Shown: positions 47,717-56,806, numbered from the stretch's first letter. The stretch: 64,000 nt of DNA from Actinospica acidithermotolerans (GCF_018139625.1 NZ_JAGSOH010000012.1:1-64000); one strand, 5' to 3'. Notes: generated by a model not told the origin, from the sequence alone. Made by a program: numbers and translations.

Positions 47717-48880
47717 CCCGACGATCCCGAGAGCGGCCTTCGCGCCGGTGAACTCGGCCATGGCGCCCCACAGCGCCGTCATCAGCGCGATCGACGTGTT
47801 GCTGCTGATCGACCACGCGGCGAGCACGCGCGCGGTGCGGTCGGCGGGCGTCAGTTCGAGGCGATACGTCGCGAAGAGCGGGTTGAACACGCCGCAGGTG
47901 GTGATCAGGCCGCCCTCGACGGCCATGACGACGAGCAGCCCCGGGACGCCCGGCCGCATCGCCGCCAGCCCGATCACCCAGCAGGCGCGCAGCACGCCGG
48001 TCACGAGGATGAGCCTGCGCTGCCCGAATCGCGAGGCGAGCGGTCGGGCGACGCGCGAGCCGGCCAGGCCGCCGATGCTGGGCACGGCGAAAGCGAGCCC
48101 GTACTCCCAGACCGGGAAGCCGTACCGGCCCAGCATGAGGACGGCCATCAGCGGCTCGGTCGCCGAGATCAGGCCGTTGACCAGGATCGAGTTGAAGAAC
48201 AGCGGTCTGAGCGCGGCGCTGCCGAGGATGTGGCGCCAGCCCTCGAACAGCTCGGCCGCCTTGATGCCGGAGCGTCCCTCCCGGCGCTCCGGCTTCGGCT
48301 CGACGCCGCCGATCGCGCGGATCCCGCACGCGGACAGCAGGAAGCTCACGGCGTCGGCCACGACCGTCGTCACCGGACCCAGGACGCCGATCAGCAGGCC
48401 GCCGATCGGCGGACCGAGCACGATCGACGACCAGTTCGTCGACTCGAACCGCGCGTTCGCGATGAGCAGATCGTCCGGTTCCACGAGGTATTTGACGAAG
48501 CTTCCGCTCGCCGCGTTGAACGCGATGTCCGCCGCGCCGTCGACCACTGCCACAACCAGAAGTTGACCGAAGGTCAACCAGCCGAACGTGTAGGCGAGCG
48601 GCACGGTGATCAGCACGGCAAAGCGCGTCAGATCCATCGCGATCATGACCGGGCGCTTGCGGCGGAACTCGATCCACGGCCCGACCGGGATCGCGAGCAG
48701 CGCGCCGACCACCCGGCCCGAGGCCATGAGCACGGCGATCTCGGCGGATCCGCCGTGCAGCACGGTGATGACGATCAGCGGGAACGCGCCGAAGCCGAGC
48801 CAGGTGCCGTACGTGCTGACCACGTACGCGGTCCACAGCCAGCGGAACTCCCGGCCCAGCGCGCGTCTCCCGGTAACCAT
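47474..48880 (-). CDS. MFS transporter (efflux type)
   Basis: 468 residues from ATG 48880-48878, fixed by -10 TTTAAT 7 bases upstream. About 11 or 12 membrane helices of the major facilitator superfamily, MFS_3-like: FRWLWTAYVVSTYGTWLGFGAFPLIVITVLHGG, IPVGPWIEFRRKRPVMIAMDLTRF, NARFESTNWSSIVLGPPIGG and the second half from LFFNSILVNGLI. The last 60 residues, after LLPWHRR, are Gln/Arg-rich and non-membrane; they lie over the 3' end of the glycosyltransferase-methyltransferase gene. It is divergent from a LysR gene, a usual arrangement for regulated efflux. Confidence 0.88.
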   Translation of the reverse strand: MVTGRRALGREFRWLWTAYVVSTYGTWLGFGAFPLIVITVLHGGSAEIAVLMASGRVVGALLAIPVGPWIEFRRKRPVMIAMDLTRFAVLITVPLAYTFGWLTFGQLLVVAVVDGAADIAFNAASGSFVKYLVEPDDLLIANARFESTNWSSIVLGPPIGGLLIGVLGPVTTVVADAVSFLLSACGIRAIGGVEPKPERREGRSGIKAAELFEGWRHILGSAALRPLFFNSILVNGLISATEPLMAVLMLGRYGFPVWEYGLAFAVPSIGGLAGSRVARPLASRFGQRRLILVTGVLRACWVIGLAAMRPGVPGLLVVMAVEGGLITTCGVFNPLFATYRLELTPADRTARVLAAWSISSNTSIALMTALWGAMAEFTGAKAALGIVGLCLLVTPFLLPWHRRVVRAEDLVGQARRPDRVLVMRRRAGNQPVGEQIGQQPREHALAAERQGLHLGVEDVVAGADEHPA

Positions 48881-48887
48881 GGCCGCG

Positions 48888-48893
48888 ATTAAA
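48888..48893 (-). promoter_or_regulatory. -10 element TTTAAT of the MFS gene
   Basis: Minus-strand TTTAAT, 7 bases, ATG 48880: a leaderless arrangement. Confidence 0.6.
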
Positions 48894-48959
48894 CCGGCCC
48901 CCGGCAGCCCGGTTCAAACAACCGCGCGACCGTCGCGGCACAACCCGGAGTTGTACATC

Positions 48960-48965
48960 TAGCAT
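48960..48965 (+). promoter_or_regulatory. -10 element TAGCAT of the LysR gene
   Basis: TAGCAT ends 6 bases before ATG 48972. The 91-base divergent region between the MFS and LysR genes must also hold the LysR binding site; AACCCGGAGTTGT at 48943-48955 is in the right place, but no clear T-N11-A motif was chosen. Confidence 0.55.
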
Positions 48966-48971
48966 GCCGCC

Positions 48972-49901
48972 ATGGACCTTGAAGCCGTGCGCACCTTCGC
49001 CGCCGTCGCCGACACCGGCCAGTTCCAAGAGGCGGCCGCCGAGCTGGCGGTCACTCAGCAGGCCGTCTCCAAGCGGGTCGCGGCGCTGGAGAAGGGCCTC
49101 GGGGTCCGGCTGTTCACGCGGTCGGCGCGAGGCGCCGCGCTGACGATCGACGGCCAGGCGTTCCTGCCGCACGCCCGCGCACTGCTCGCCGCCGAGGAGC
49201 GCGCCGTCGCGTCCGTCCGGCCCGGGCGGCGTGCGCTGCGCGTGGACGTGATCGAGCGCAAGCTCGCCCCGGCGGGGCTGCTGCGCGCCTTTCATCGTGC
49301 GTACCCTGACATCGAACTCGGCGTCGTGACGCTGCCGAACGCGGACGCCGCGGTCGCCGCCGTGCGCGACGGCCAGATCGACGCCGCGATCCGCGCCGTG
49401 CCGCGGCCGGGGACGCGGCTGCCCGAACAGGTCCAGTCCGTCCGCGTCGACGACGAGCCGCTGCACATCCTCGTCGGCCCGGGGCATCCGCTGGCGGGCG
49501 AACGGTCCGTCACCACCGCACAGCTCGTGGGCCACCGCATCTGGATGCCGACGGTCGCGCCGGGCACGGAGTGGGGCGCGTACTACCTGGACCTGGCCGC
49601 GGAATTCGGCCTGACGCTCGATCCGGTCGGCCCCGGCTTCGGCCTCGAACCGCTCCTCGCGACCGTCGCCGACTCGACGAGCCTCGCGACGTTCGTCGGC
49701 GAGCGCACGGACCTCGCGTGGCCCGCGGACTGGGGTCTGCGCCGCGTCACGCTGACCTCCCCGACGCCGATCTATCCGCATTCGCTGGTCTGGCACGCTG
49801 ACAACCCGCATCCCGCGCTCGCCGCGCTGCGCAAGCACCTGGCGGCCGCGTACCGGCCCCTGGAAGGCGGCTGGGCGCCCGCGTGGTCGGAAAATCCCTG
49901 A
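48972..49901 (+). CDS. LysR-family transcriptional regulator
   Basis: 309 residues from ATG 48972. The helix-turn-helix is MDLEAVRTFAAVADTGQFQEAAAELAVTQQAVSKRVAALEKGLGVRLFTR, followed by the LysR substrate-binding domain (LRVDVIERKLAPAGLLRAFHRAYPDIELGVV, then HILVGPGHPLAGE). It is divergent from the MFS gene and probably regulates it in response to the exported compound. The effector is not identifiable from the sequence. Confidence 0.93.
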   Translation: MDLEAVRTFAAVADTGQFQEAAAELAVTQQAVSKRVAALEKGLGVRLFTRSARGAALTIDGQAFLPHARALLAAEERAVASVRPGRRALRVDVIERKLAPAGLLRAFHRAYPDIELGVVTLPNADAAVAAVRDGQIDAAIRAVPRPGTRLPEQVQSVRVDDEPLHILVGPGHPLAGERSVTTAQLVGHRIWMPTVAPGTEWGAYYLDLAAEFGLTLDPVGPGFGLEPLLATVADSTSLATFVGERTDLAWPADWGLRRVTLTSPTPIYPHSLVWHADNPHPALAALRKHLAAAYRPLEGGWAPAWSENP

Positions 49902-49917
49902 CCCCAGCGCAGCGGAC

Positions 49918-51126
49918 TCAGTCGATGACCTCGTCGAGCCGGTCGGCGACGTGCCGGGCGATCTCCAGCGCACCGGTGGCGGCCGGCGAGACCGCGTTGA
50001 GCACGTGGACCTGGCGCGGGAGCTCCTCGATCAGGAAGTCGTCGAGCAGCTTCCCTTCGGGCGTCACGGCCTGCGCGCGCACGCCCGCGCCCGCCGGCAC
50101 GATGTCGGCCTCCGTGATCGCGGGCACCAGCCGGGCCAGCGACTCGGCGAAGCGGCTGCGGGAGAGCGAGCGGCGCACCTCGTCGAGCCCCGGCCGCCAG
50201 CAGTCGCGCCCGAGCCGCCAGGTGCCGGGGAAGCGCAGCGAGTCGGCGAGGTCGCGCGGTGAGAAATCGCGCCGGCGGTAGCCCTCGCGGCGCAGCGCGA
50301 GCACCGCGTTCGGGCCCGCGTGCACACTGCCGTCGATGCCGCGCGTCAGGTGCACGCCGAGGAACGGGAAACGCGGATCGGGCACCGGGTAGATCAGACC
50401 CCGCACAAGGTCGCGCCGCTCCGGCGCCAGCTCGTAGTACTCGCCGCGGAACGGCACGATCCGCACCGGCGGACGCAGCCCGGCGAGGTGCGCGATCCGA
50501 TCACTGTGCAGCCCCGCGCAGTTGACGAGCGCGTCGGCGCGAACCGGGCCCGAGTCGGTCTCGACCTCCACGCCGCCGTTCCCCGAGCGGATGCCGCGCA
50601 CCCGCGCGCCGGTGCGCAGATCGGCGCCCGCGGCATCGAGGTCCTCGGCCATGGCCTCGCACACGAGGGGGTAGTCGATGATCGCAGTGCTCTGCACGTG
50701 AAGCGCGGCCACGCAGGAGACCTCGGGCTCGATCTCCTTGGCGCGCACCGGATCCACGAGCTGCGCGGGCACGCCGTTCGCCTCCGCGTTGGCCGCCAGC
50801 CTGTGCAGCCGCGGCAGCTCCTCCCGCGACGTCGCGACGACGAGCTTTCCGCACACCTCCACCGGAACCCCGGCCTCGCGGGCGAATCCGACCATGGAGG
50901 CGTTTCCGGCGACCGCCGTGCGGGCCTTGAGGCTCCCGGGCCGGTAGTACAGCCCGGCGTGCACGACGCCGCTGTTGTGCCCGGTCTGGTGAACCGCCCA
51001 GCGCGCTTCCTTCTCCAGCACCGTGACATCGTGGCCGCGCACGGTCGCGAGCTCGCGCGCCGTCGCGAGCCCCACGATGCCTCCGCCGATGACGATCACG
51101 TGCCGATGAGCGTGCTCTGCGGCCAT
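49918..51126 (-). CDS. lhgO: L-2-hydroxyglutarate oxidase
   Basis: 402 residues from ATG 51126-51124, set by TAGACT 6 bases upstream. It is a DAO-family flavoprotein with the FAD motif HVIVIGGGIVGLATARELA, the LhgO-type WAVHQTGHNSGVVHAGLYYRPGSLKA, VPFRGEYYELAPERRDLVRGLIYPVPDPRFPFLGVHLTR and the C-terminal VLNAVSPAATGALEIA. It oxidises L-2-hydroxyglutarate to 2-oxoglutarate and passes electrons to the respiratory chain; it removes a side product of metabolism. It is convergent with the LysR gene and divergent from RNase D. Confidence 0.92.
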   Translation of the reverse strand: MAAEHAHRHVIVIGGGIVGLATARELATVRGHDVTVLEKEARWAVHQTGHNSGVVHAGLYYRPGSLKARTAVAGNASMVGFAREAGVPVEVCGKLVVATSREELPRLHRLAANAEANGVPAQLVDPVRAKEIEPEVSCVAALHVQSTAIIDYPLVCEAMAEDLDAAGADLRTGARVRGIRSGNGGVEVETDSGPVRADALVNCAGLHSDRIAHLAGLRPPVRIVPFRGEYYELAPERRDLVRGLIYPVPDPRFPFLGVHLTRGIDGSVHAGPNAVLALRREGYRRRDFSPRDLADSLRFPGTWRLGRDCWRPGLDEVRRSLSRSRFAESLARLVPAITEADIVPAGAGVRAQAVTPEGKLLDDFLIEELPRQVHVLNAVSPAATGALEIARHVADRLDEVID

Positions 51127-51132
51127 GCGGCC

Positions 51133-51138
51133 AGTCTA
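51133..51138 (-). promoter_or_regulatory. -10 element TAGACT of lhgO
   Basis: Minus-strand TAGACT, 6 bases, ATG 51126. Confidence 0.6.
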
Positions 51139-51197
51139 GAAGCCGCGCGGAGCCAACGGGGTGCGACGCGATAACGTGGTCTGTCCCAATCGCGCGT

Positions 51198-51203
51198 TAC
51201 GGT
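51198..51203 (+). promoter_or_regulatory. -10 element TACGGT of the RNase D gene
   Basis: TACGGT ends 6 bases before GTG 51210. The AAGGGG between them is too close to the start to work as an ordinary ribosome site. Confidence 0.52.
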
Positions 51204-51209
51204 AAGGGG

Positions 51210-52481
51210 GTGACCGACCGCGCCCTCGAACCCACCGCCGCGCCCGCCCCGTCGCCGGAACCCGCCGCCCCCGAGCCCTTGCCGCTGCTCAGCCCGCGCG
51301 AAGGGGTGCCGGACGTCGTCGGCACCGCCGCGGGACTCGCGGACGTGGTCGCCCGGTTCAAGGCGGGACGCGGAGCGGTGGCCGTGGACGCGGAGCGGGC
51401 CTCGGGCTTCCGGTACGGCCAGCGGGCCTACCTCGTGCAGCTGCGGCGCGAGGGCGCGGGCACCGCGCTGATCGACCCGGTGGCGTGCCCCGATCTGTCC
51501 GAGCTCGGCGAGGTGCTGTCCGGCACCGAGTGGGTGCTGCACGCGGCGAGCCAGGACCTGCCCTGCCTGCGCGAGCTGAACTTCACGCCGCAGAACCTGT
51601 TCGACACCGAGCTCGGCGGCCGGCTGGCCGGCTACCCGCGGGTCGGGCTCGGCCCGATGATCGAGGACCTGCTCGGCTACCACCTGGAGAAGGGCCACTC
51701 GGCCGACGACTGGTCCACCCGGCCGCTGCCCGAGTCCTGGCTCAAGTACGCCGCGCTCGACGTCGAGCTGCTCGTCGACCTGCGCGAGGCCGTGCACGAC
51801 GAACTGGAGTCGCAGGGCAAGCTGGAGTGGGCGCTGCAGGAGTTCGAGGCCGTGCGCACCGCGCCGCCGGCCGAGCCGCGCGCCGAGCCGTGGCGCCGCA
51901 CCTCGGGCGTGCACCGGGTCCGCAAGGCCCGCAACCTCGCCGTCGTGCGCGCGCTCTGGGAGCGCCGCGACGAGTTGGCCCGGCGCCGCGACATGGCCCC
52001 CGGCCGCGTCCTGCCCGACGCGGCGATCGTCGAGGCGGCCGCGCGGCTGCCCAGGACCGTGCACGAACTGCGCGCCGTCCCCGGTTTCAGCGGCCGTACC
52101 CGCTCGGCCGACGCCGTGGGCTACTTCGCTGCGCTGGAAGCCGCCCTGGCCCTGCCGGACAGGGACCTCCCCCACCACCCGCCGCGCAGCGACGCCCCGC
52201 CGCCGGCCAAGTCCTGGGAGCGCGCCGACCCGGCCGCCGCGGCCCGTCTCGCCGTGGCCCGTCCGGCCGTGACCGCGATCGCCGACGAGCACCACGTCCC
52301 CACCGAGAACCTCTTGCTGCCGGACCTCGTCCGCCGCCTCTGCTGGGCCCCGCCCGCCGAGCTGGACGACGACACGATCGCGCACTACCTCTCCACCGGC
52401 GGCGCCCGCCCCTGGCAGGTCGGGCTGACCGCCCACGTCCTCGGCGCGGCCCTGCGCCGGGCGGCCGCCCACGCGGTCTAG
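51210..52481 (+). CDS. ribonuclease D family 3'-5' exonuclease with HRDC domain
   Basis: 423 residues from GTG 51210. The DEDDy exonuclease domain (about 50-215) shows AVDAERASGFRY (first Asp, Glu), HAASQDLPCLREL (Asp) and KYAALDVELLVDL (Tyr and Asp). An HRDC domain follows (VRALWERRDELARRRDMAPGRVLPDAAIVEAAARLP). It processes 3' ends of stable RNAs. In Streptomyces-type genomes the next gene is normally the fadA thiolase; here a HicAB pair stands between them. Confidence 0.92.
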   Translation: MTDRALEPTAAPAPSPEPAAPEPLPLLSPREGVPDVVGTAAGLADVVARFKAGRGAVAVDAERASGFRYGQRAYLVQLRREGAGTALIDPVACPDLSELGEVLSGTEWVLHAASQDLPCLRELNFTPQNLFDTELGGRLAGYPRVGLGPMIEDLLGYHLEKGHSADDWSTRPLPESWLKYAALDVELLVDLREAVHDELESQGKLEWALQEFEAVRTAPPAEPRAEPWRRTSGVHRVRKARNLAVVRALWERRDELARRRDMAPGRVLPDAAIVEAAARLPRTVHELRAVPGFSGRTRSADAVGYFAALEAALALPDRDLPHHPPRSDAPPPAKSWERADPAAAARLAVARPAVTAIADEHHVPTENLLLPDLVRRLCWAPPAELDDDTIAHYLSTGGARPWQVGLTAHVLGAALRRAAAHAV

Positions 52482-52543
52482 CGCGCCGCCCTTCCATCCC
52501 TCGGCGCGCGGCAAACCCGCCTCCAGAAAACGCTACCCATACG

Positions 52544-52562
52544 CTAGAGTCTGGAAATCTAG
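52544..52562. promoter_or_regulatory. inverted repeat in the hicAB promoter
   Basis: CTAGA, 9 bases, TCTAG, immediately before the -35 element TTGGCA (52563-52568). It is a possible site for autoregulation by the HicB helix-turn-helix. This region is clearly more A/T-rich than its surroundings. Confidence 0.4.
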
Positions 52563-52598
52563 TTGGCATAGAATTCGGGGCACGGGTACTATTAGATT
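52563..52598 (+). promoter_or_regulatory. promoter of hicAB
   Basis: TTGGCA at 52563-52568 and TACTAT at 52587-52592, 18 bases apart, would start transcription next to ATG 52605. TAGATT at 52593-52598, 6 bases before the ATG, is an alternative -10 for a leaderless message. Confidence 0.5.
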
Positions 52599-52604
52599 CA
52601 GCGC

Positions 52605-52796
52605 ATGAAGCGCAGAGCACTGCTTCGCGAGCTCGTGAAGATCGCGGAGTCCAAGGACCTCAAACTCGAGTTCGTCCGCCATGGTGCGGGCCACGACATC
52701 TACCACCTCGGGCATGCGGTCCTCATCATCGGCCGCCATGCAGACATACCTGAGCAGACGGCGAAGATCACCCTCAAGACAGCGAGGAACGGATGA
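52605..52796 (+). CDS. hicA: HicA-family toxin
   Basis: 63 residues from ATG 52605. It matches HicA/YcfA: KRRALLRELVKIAESKDLKLEFVRHGAGHDIYHLGHAVLIIGRHADIPEQTAKITLK. The His of GHDIYHLG is at the catalytic position of these mRNA-cleaving dsRBD-like toxins. Its stop overlaps the hicB start (ATGA). Toxin first, antitoxin second, is the normal HicAB order. It interrupts a conserved gene neighbourhood, suggesting transfer. Confidence 0.85.
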   Translation: MKRRALLRELVKIAESKDLKLEFVRHGAGHDIYHLGHAVLIIGRHADIPEQTAKITLKTARNG

Positions 52797-53194
52797 CTAC
52801 CCCCACCGTCTATCGGGCCACCGCGACGCGCGACGGTCGCTGGTGGGCCGTGGAGATCCACGGCTTCCCGCCGAACTACGCGGCGGTCACCCAGGGACGC
52901 GACCTCGCCGAAGCCGCGTCGAATGCGCGAAAGGCGACATCGCTGCTGCTCAACGTCCCAGCGGAGGAGATCGAGATCGACCTGCACGTCAACGAGGCGG
53001 ACGAGGTGGTCGCCGAGGTGGAGCGGGCACGGGCCAGGCGCGCGGAGGCGGCGCGCGAGGAGCAGGCGACCCTGGTCAGGGCCGCACGTCGCCTGGTCGA
53101 CCAGGGGCTGACCCAGCGCGACGCGGCCCGGCTGCTCGGCCTGTCCTTCCAGCGCGTGCACCAGCTGCTGAAGACGGCGTCGCCGACCGGTTAG
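52793..53194 (+). CDS. hicB: HicB-family antitoxin with C-terminal DNA-binding domain
   Basis: 133 residues from ATG 52793. The N-terminal HicB-like part (TVYRATATRDGRWWAVEIHGFPPNYAAVTQGRDLAEAASNARKATSLLLNVPAEEIEIDL) is the RNase-H-like dimer domain that neutralises HicA. After a charged helix, LTQRDAARLLGLSFQRVHQLLK is a helix-turn-helix for autoregulation. The long Glu/Arg/Ala helix between them is a normal linker. Confidence 0.86.
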   Translation: MTTPTVYRATATRDGRWWAVEIHGFPPNYAAVTQGRDLAEAASNARKATSLLLNVPAEEIEIDLHVNEADEVVAEVERARARRAEAAREEQATLVRAARRLVDQGLTQRDAARLLGLSFQRVHQLLKTASPTG

Positions 53195-53348
53195 TCGCCA
53201 CCCGGCCCGGTTCGAGATGACGCGCCGACCGGCGAGCCGAGCCCAGCCGAACCCGGGTGCGCGCCCCGGGCAGCCACCGTGACCTGAGCTGCGCGCGGTC
53301 CGCCGGGGCCGGCGGCGGCTGCCCGAAATCCGCGGTACCGAATTAGGT

Positions 53349-53360
53349 TACTCGCGAGTA
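53349..53360. promoter_or_regulatory. palindromic operator of fadAB
   Basis: TACTCGCGAGTA, a perfect 12-bp palindrome that touches a -10-like TAGCAT at 53359-53364. A TetR-type fatty-acid repressor would block transcription from here. No regulator gene is adjacent. Confidence 0.6.
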
Positions 53361-53407
53361 GCATGGCCTCCGAGCACCTGTCATCGCTTCACGCTAGGAG
53401 TGCCACC

Positions 53408-54628
53408 GTGCCTCGTACCGCGCGCGACGTCGTCTTCGTGGACGGCGTCCGAACCCCCTTCGGCAAGGCGGGCCCCAAGGGCATGTACGCCGAGACCCGC
53501 GCCGACGACCTGATCATCAAGTGCATCCGGGAGCTCGTGCGCCGGCACCCGGAGCTGCCCGTGGAGCGGATCGGCGAGGTCGCGATCGCGGCGACCACGC
53601 AGATCGGCGACCAGGGGCTGACGCTGGGGCGCACGGCCGGGCTGCTGGCCGGGCTGCCGCTGTCGGTGCCGGGCTACTCGATCGACCGGATGTGCGCGGG
53701 CGCCATGACGGCCGTGACCAGCGTGGCCGGCTCGGTCGCGCTCGGCGCGGTGGACATCGCCGTCGCGGGCGGCGTCGAGCACATGGGCCGGCACCCGATG
53801 GGCGAGGGCGTCGACCCGAACCCGCGGATCATCGCCGAGCGGCTCGTGGACGAGTCCGCGCTCGTCATGGGGCAGACCGCGGAGAACCTGCACGACCGGT
53901 TCCCGCAGCTGACCAAGGAGCGCTCGGACGCCTACGCCGCCGCCTCCCAGGAGAAGTACGCGAAGGCGCTGGCCAACGGCAAGATCCAGCCGGATCTCGT
54001 ACCGGTCGCCACCCGCAACTCGCTCGAGTCGCAGGCGGGCCCGGGCTGGGGCCTGGCCACCGCCGACGAGCCGCCGCGCCCGGGCACCACGATCGAGGCC
54101 CTGGCCGCGCTCAAGACCCCCTTCCGGGTTCGCGGCAAGGTCACCGCGGGCAACGCGGCCGGCCTCAACGACGGCGCCACCGCCTCGCTGATCGCCGCCG
54201 AGGACGTGGCCCGCGAGCTCGGCCTGCCGGTGAAGATGCGGCTGGTCTCCTACGCCTTCGCGGGCGTCGAGCCCGAGGTGATGGGCTTCGGCCCGATCCC
54301 GGCGACGGAGAAGGCGCTGGCCAACGCGGGCCTGACGATCGACGACATCGGCCTGTTCGAGCTGAACGAGGCCTTCGCGGTCCAGGTGCTCGCGCTGCTC
54401 GACCACTACGGCATCGCCGACGACGACCCGCGGGTCAACCCGTGGGGCGGCGCGATCGCCATCGGCCACCCGCTCGCCTCCTCCGGCGTGCGGCTGATGA
54501 CGCAGCTCGCGCACCACTTCGAGGAGCACCCCGAGGTCCGCTACGGCCTGGTCTCGATGTGCGTCGGCCTCGGCATGGGCGGCACGGTCATCTGGGAGAA
54601 CCCGAACCACGAGGAGTACGGGAAGTGA
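53408..54628 (+). CDS. fadA: acetyl-CoA acyltransferase FadA (thiolase of beta-oxidation)
   Basis: 406 residues from GTG 53408, with AGGAG 6 bases upstream; a frame from ATG 53363 would overlap the operator and is rejected. Catalytic residues: Cys in [11 protein letters not shown], His in [10 protein letters not shown] and Cys in [14 protein letters not shown] is present. It makes acetyl-CoA and the shortened acyl-CoA in fatty-acid oxidation. It overlaps fadB by GTGA, the normal two-subunit trifunctional complex order in actinomycetes. Confidence 0.95.
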   Translation: MPRTARDVVFVDGVRTPFGKAGPKGMYAETRADDLIIKCIRELVRRHPELPVERIGEVAIAATTQIGDQGLTLGRTAGLLAGLPLSVPGYSIDRMCAGAMTAVTSVAGSVALGAVDIAVAGGVEHMGRHPMGEGVDPNPRIIAERLVDESALVMGQTAENLHDRFPQLTKERSDAYAAASQEKYAKALANGKIQPDLVPVATRNSLESQAGPGWGLATADEPPRPGTTIEALAALKTPFRVRGKVTAGNAAGLNDGATASLIAAEDVARELGLPVKMRLVSYAFAGVEPEVMGFGPIPATEKALANAGLTIDDIGLFELNEAFAVQVLALLDHYGIADDDPRVNPWGGAIAIGHPLASSGVRLMTQLAHHFEEHPEVRYGLVSMCVGLGMGGTVIWENPNHEEYGK

Positions 54629-56745
54629 CTGATCGTCAGAGCCTGATCGAGCAGGCCACGGCCGCCTTCCCGGAGGAGGTCGTCACGCACGCCCCGGTCC
54701 ACCTGCTGGACCTGCCGGGCGGCGCGGGCCGCTTCGCGCTCATCACCCTGGACAACGGCTTCGACCACACCAAGCCGACCACCTTCGGCCCGCGCGGCCT
54801 GATCAACATCGACGTCGCGCTCGACGAGGTGGCGAAGCTCGCGCAGAACAACGAGATCGTCGCCGCGGGCGTCACCGGCAAGCCGTTCATCTTCGCCGTC
54901 GGCGCGGACCTGAAGGGCATCGCCGGCGCGGGCTCGAAGGAGATCGCCAAGGCGACCGGCAAGCAGGGCCACGACACCTTCCGCCGCCTCGGCGAGCTGC
55001 CGATCCCGACGTTCGCGTTCATCAACGGCGCGGCGATGGGCGGCGGCGTGGAGATCGCGCTGCACTGCACGTACCGCACCGTGAGCGCGAGCCTTCCGGC
55101 GCTCTCGCTGCCCGAGGTCTTCCTCGGCCTGATCCCGGGCTGGGGCGGCACCTACCTGCTGCCGCGGCTGATCGGCCCGGACAACGCGGTGACGGTCATT
55201 ATCGACAACCCCTTGTCGCAGAACCGCCAGCTCAAGGGGAAGAAGGTCTTCGAGCTCGGCATCGCGGACGCGATCTTCGAGGGCGCGGACTTCCTCGAGG
55301 AGTCGCTCGGCTGGGCCGCCTCGGTGGTCAAGGGCGAGACCGTCGTGGAGCGCAAGGAGTACCCCGAGGCCGAGTGGACCGCGGCGCTCGCGCGCGGCAA
55401 GCAGATCGCCGACAGCCGGGTGCACGGCGCGACCCCCGCGCCGTACCTCGCGCTGGACCTGATCTCCGGGGCCCGCACCAACTCCCGCTCCGAGGGCTTC
55501 GACGCCGAGGACGAGGCGCTGGCCGACCGCATCATGAGCGAGGAGGTGCGCTCCGGCGTCTACTCCTTCAACCTGGTGCAGAAGCGGGCCAAGCGCCCGG
55601 TCGGCGCGCCGGACCGCTCGCTGGCCAAGCCGGTCACCAAGGTGGGCGTCGTCGGCGCCGGCCTGATGGCCTCGCAGCTGGCCACGCTGTTCGTGCAGCG
55701 GCTCGCGGTGCCGGTCGTGCTGACCGACATCGACCAGGAGCGCGTGGACAAGGGCGTCAGGTACGTCCACGAGCAGCTGGACCTGCTGGCGCTCAAGGGC
55801 CGGCTCAACTCGGACAAGCTGAACCGGCTCAAGGCGCTCGTCTCCGGCTCGCTGACCAAGGACGCCTTCGCCGACGCGGACTTCGTGATCGAGGCCGTGT
55901 TCGAGGAGCTGTCCGTCAAGCAGCAGGTGTTCGCCGAGCTCGAGGCCGTCGTCCGGCCGGACTGCGTGATCGCGACGAACACCTCCTCGCTGTCGGTCAC
56001 CGAGATGGCCTCGAAGATGGAGCACCCGGAGCGGGTCGTGGGCTTCCACTTCTTCAACCCGGTCGCCGTGCTGCCGCTGCTCGAAGTCGTTCGGGCGGAG
56101 AAGACTGACGACGCGTCGCTCGCCACGGCCTTCGCCGTCGCCAAGACGCTGAAGAAGAACGCGGTGCTGGTCAAGGACGCCCCGGCGTTCGTGGTCAACC
56201 GGATCCTGACCCGCTTCATGGGCGTGGTCAACGACGTGCTCGACGAGGGCACGCCGATCGAGGTGGCGGATCGCGCGCTCGATCCGCTGGGCCTGCCGAT
56301 GAGCCCCTTCGAGCTGCTCGAGCTCGTCGGGCCGGCGGTCGGCCTGCACGTCTCCGAGACGCTGCACGCCGCGTTCCCCGACCGGTTCTCGGTCTCCGAG
56401 AACATCAGGAAGCTGGTGGCCGCGGGCAAGCGCGGGATCTACCAGTGGGTCGACGGCGCTCGCGTGGTGGACCCGGAGCTGGAGGCCCTGTTCACGGTCG
56501 GCGACTCGCCGTCGACGGCCGAGCAGGTGCTGGACCGGGCGACCTCCGCGCTGGCCGAGGAGATCGACTACATGCTCAAGGACGGCGTCGTGGCCGCGGC
56601 CGAGGACATCGACCTGTGCATGATCCTGGGCGCCGGCTGGCCGTTCCACCTCGGCGGCGTCACGCCGTACCTGGACCGCTCCGGCGTGTCCGAGAAGGTG
56701 ACCGGGCACCGCTTCCTGGACAAGGGCGTGGCCTCGCTGCCGTAG
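54625..56745 (+). CDS. fadB: FadB, enoyl-CoA hydratase / 3-hydroxyacyl-CoA dehydrogenase
   Basis: 706 residues from GTG 54625 (GTGA overlap with fadA). Residues 1-190 are the crotonase domain: oxyanion hole FAVGADLKGIAG and FINGAAMGGGVEIALHCTYR with the catalytic Glu in LPEVFLGLIPGWGGTYLLP. The NAD domain begins KVGVVGAGLMASQLATLF, with ATNTSSLSVTEMA and GFHFFNPVAVLPLLEVV, and two C-terminal helical domains follow. It carries out hydration and oxidation of enoyl-CoA. A strong terminator follows. Confidence 0.95.
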   Translation: MTDRQSLIEQATAAFPEEVVTHAPVHLLDLPGGAGRFALITLDNGFDHTKPTTFGPRGLINIDVALDEVAKLAQNNEIVAAGVTGKPFIFAVGADLKGIAGAGSKEIAKATGKQGHDTFRRLGELPIPTFAFINGAAMGGGVEIALHCTYRTVSASLPALSLPEVFLGLIPGWGGTYLLPRLIGPDNAVTVIIDNPLSQNRQLKGKKVFELGIADAIFEGADFLEESLGWAASVVKGETVVERKEYPEAEWTAALARGKQIADSRVHGATPAPYLALDLISGARTNSRSEGFDAEDEALADRIMSEEVRSGVYSFNLVQKRAKRPVGAPDRSLAKPVTKVGVVGAGLMASQLATLFVQRLAVPVVLTDIDQERVDKGVRYVHEQLDLLALKGRLNSDKLNRLKALVSGSLTKDAFADADFVIEAVFEELSVKQQVFAELEAVVRPDCVIATNTSSLSVTEMASKMEHPERVVGFHFFNPVAVLPLLEVVRAEKTDDASLATAFAVAKTLKKNAVLVKDAPAFVVNRILTRFMGVVNDVLDEGTPIEVADRALDPLGLPMSPFELLELVGPAVGLHVSETLHAAFPDRFSVSENIRKLVAAGKRGIYQWVDGARVVDPELEALFTVGDSPSTAEQVLDRATSALAEEIDYMLKDGVVAAAEDIDLCMILGAGWPFHLGGVTPYLDRSGVSEKVTGHRFLDKGVASLP

Positions 56746-56771
56746 CGGCGGCGGCTCCGGGTAGCCGAGAG

Positions 56772-56796
56772 CTGATACCTGAAAGCCGTGTATCAG
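56772..56796. repeat. inverted repeat after fadB
   Basis: CTGATAC, 11 bases, GTATCAG, located just before the strong terminator hairpin. Unknown function; it could be a protein site or a second hairpin. Confidence 0.45.
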
Positions 56797-56806
56797 TCCT
56801 GCATCA

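Noticed and set aside
53363-53407. earlier ATG start for fadA
   Set aside because: It lies next to the operator and -10 region and lacks a ribosome site; GTG 53408 has AGGAG and matches the family N-terminus.
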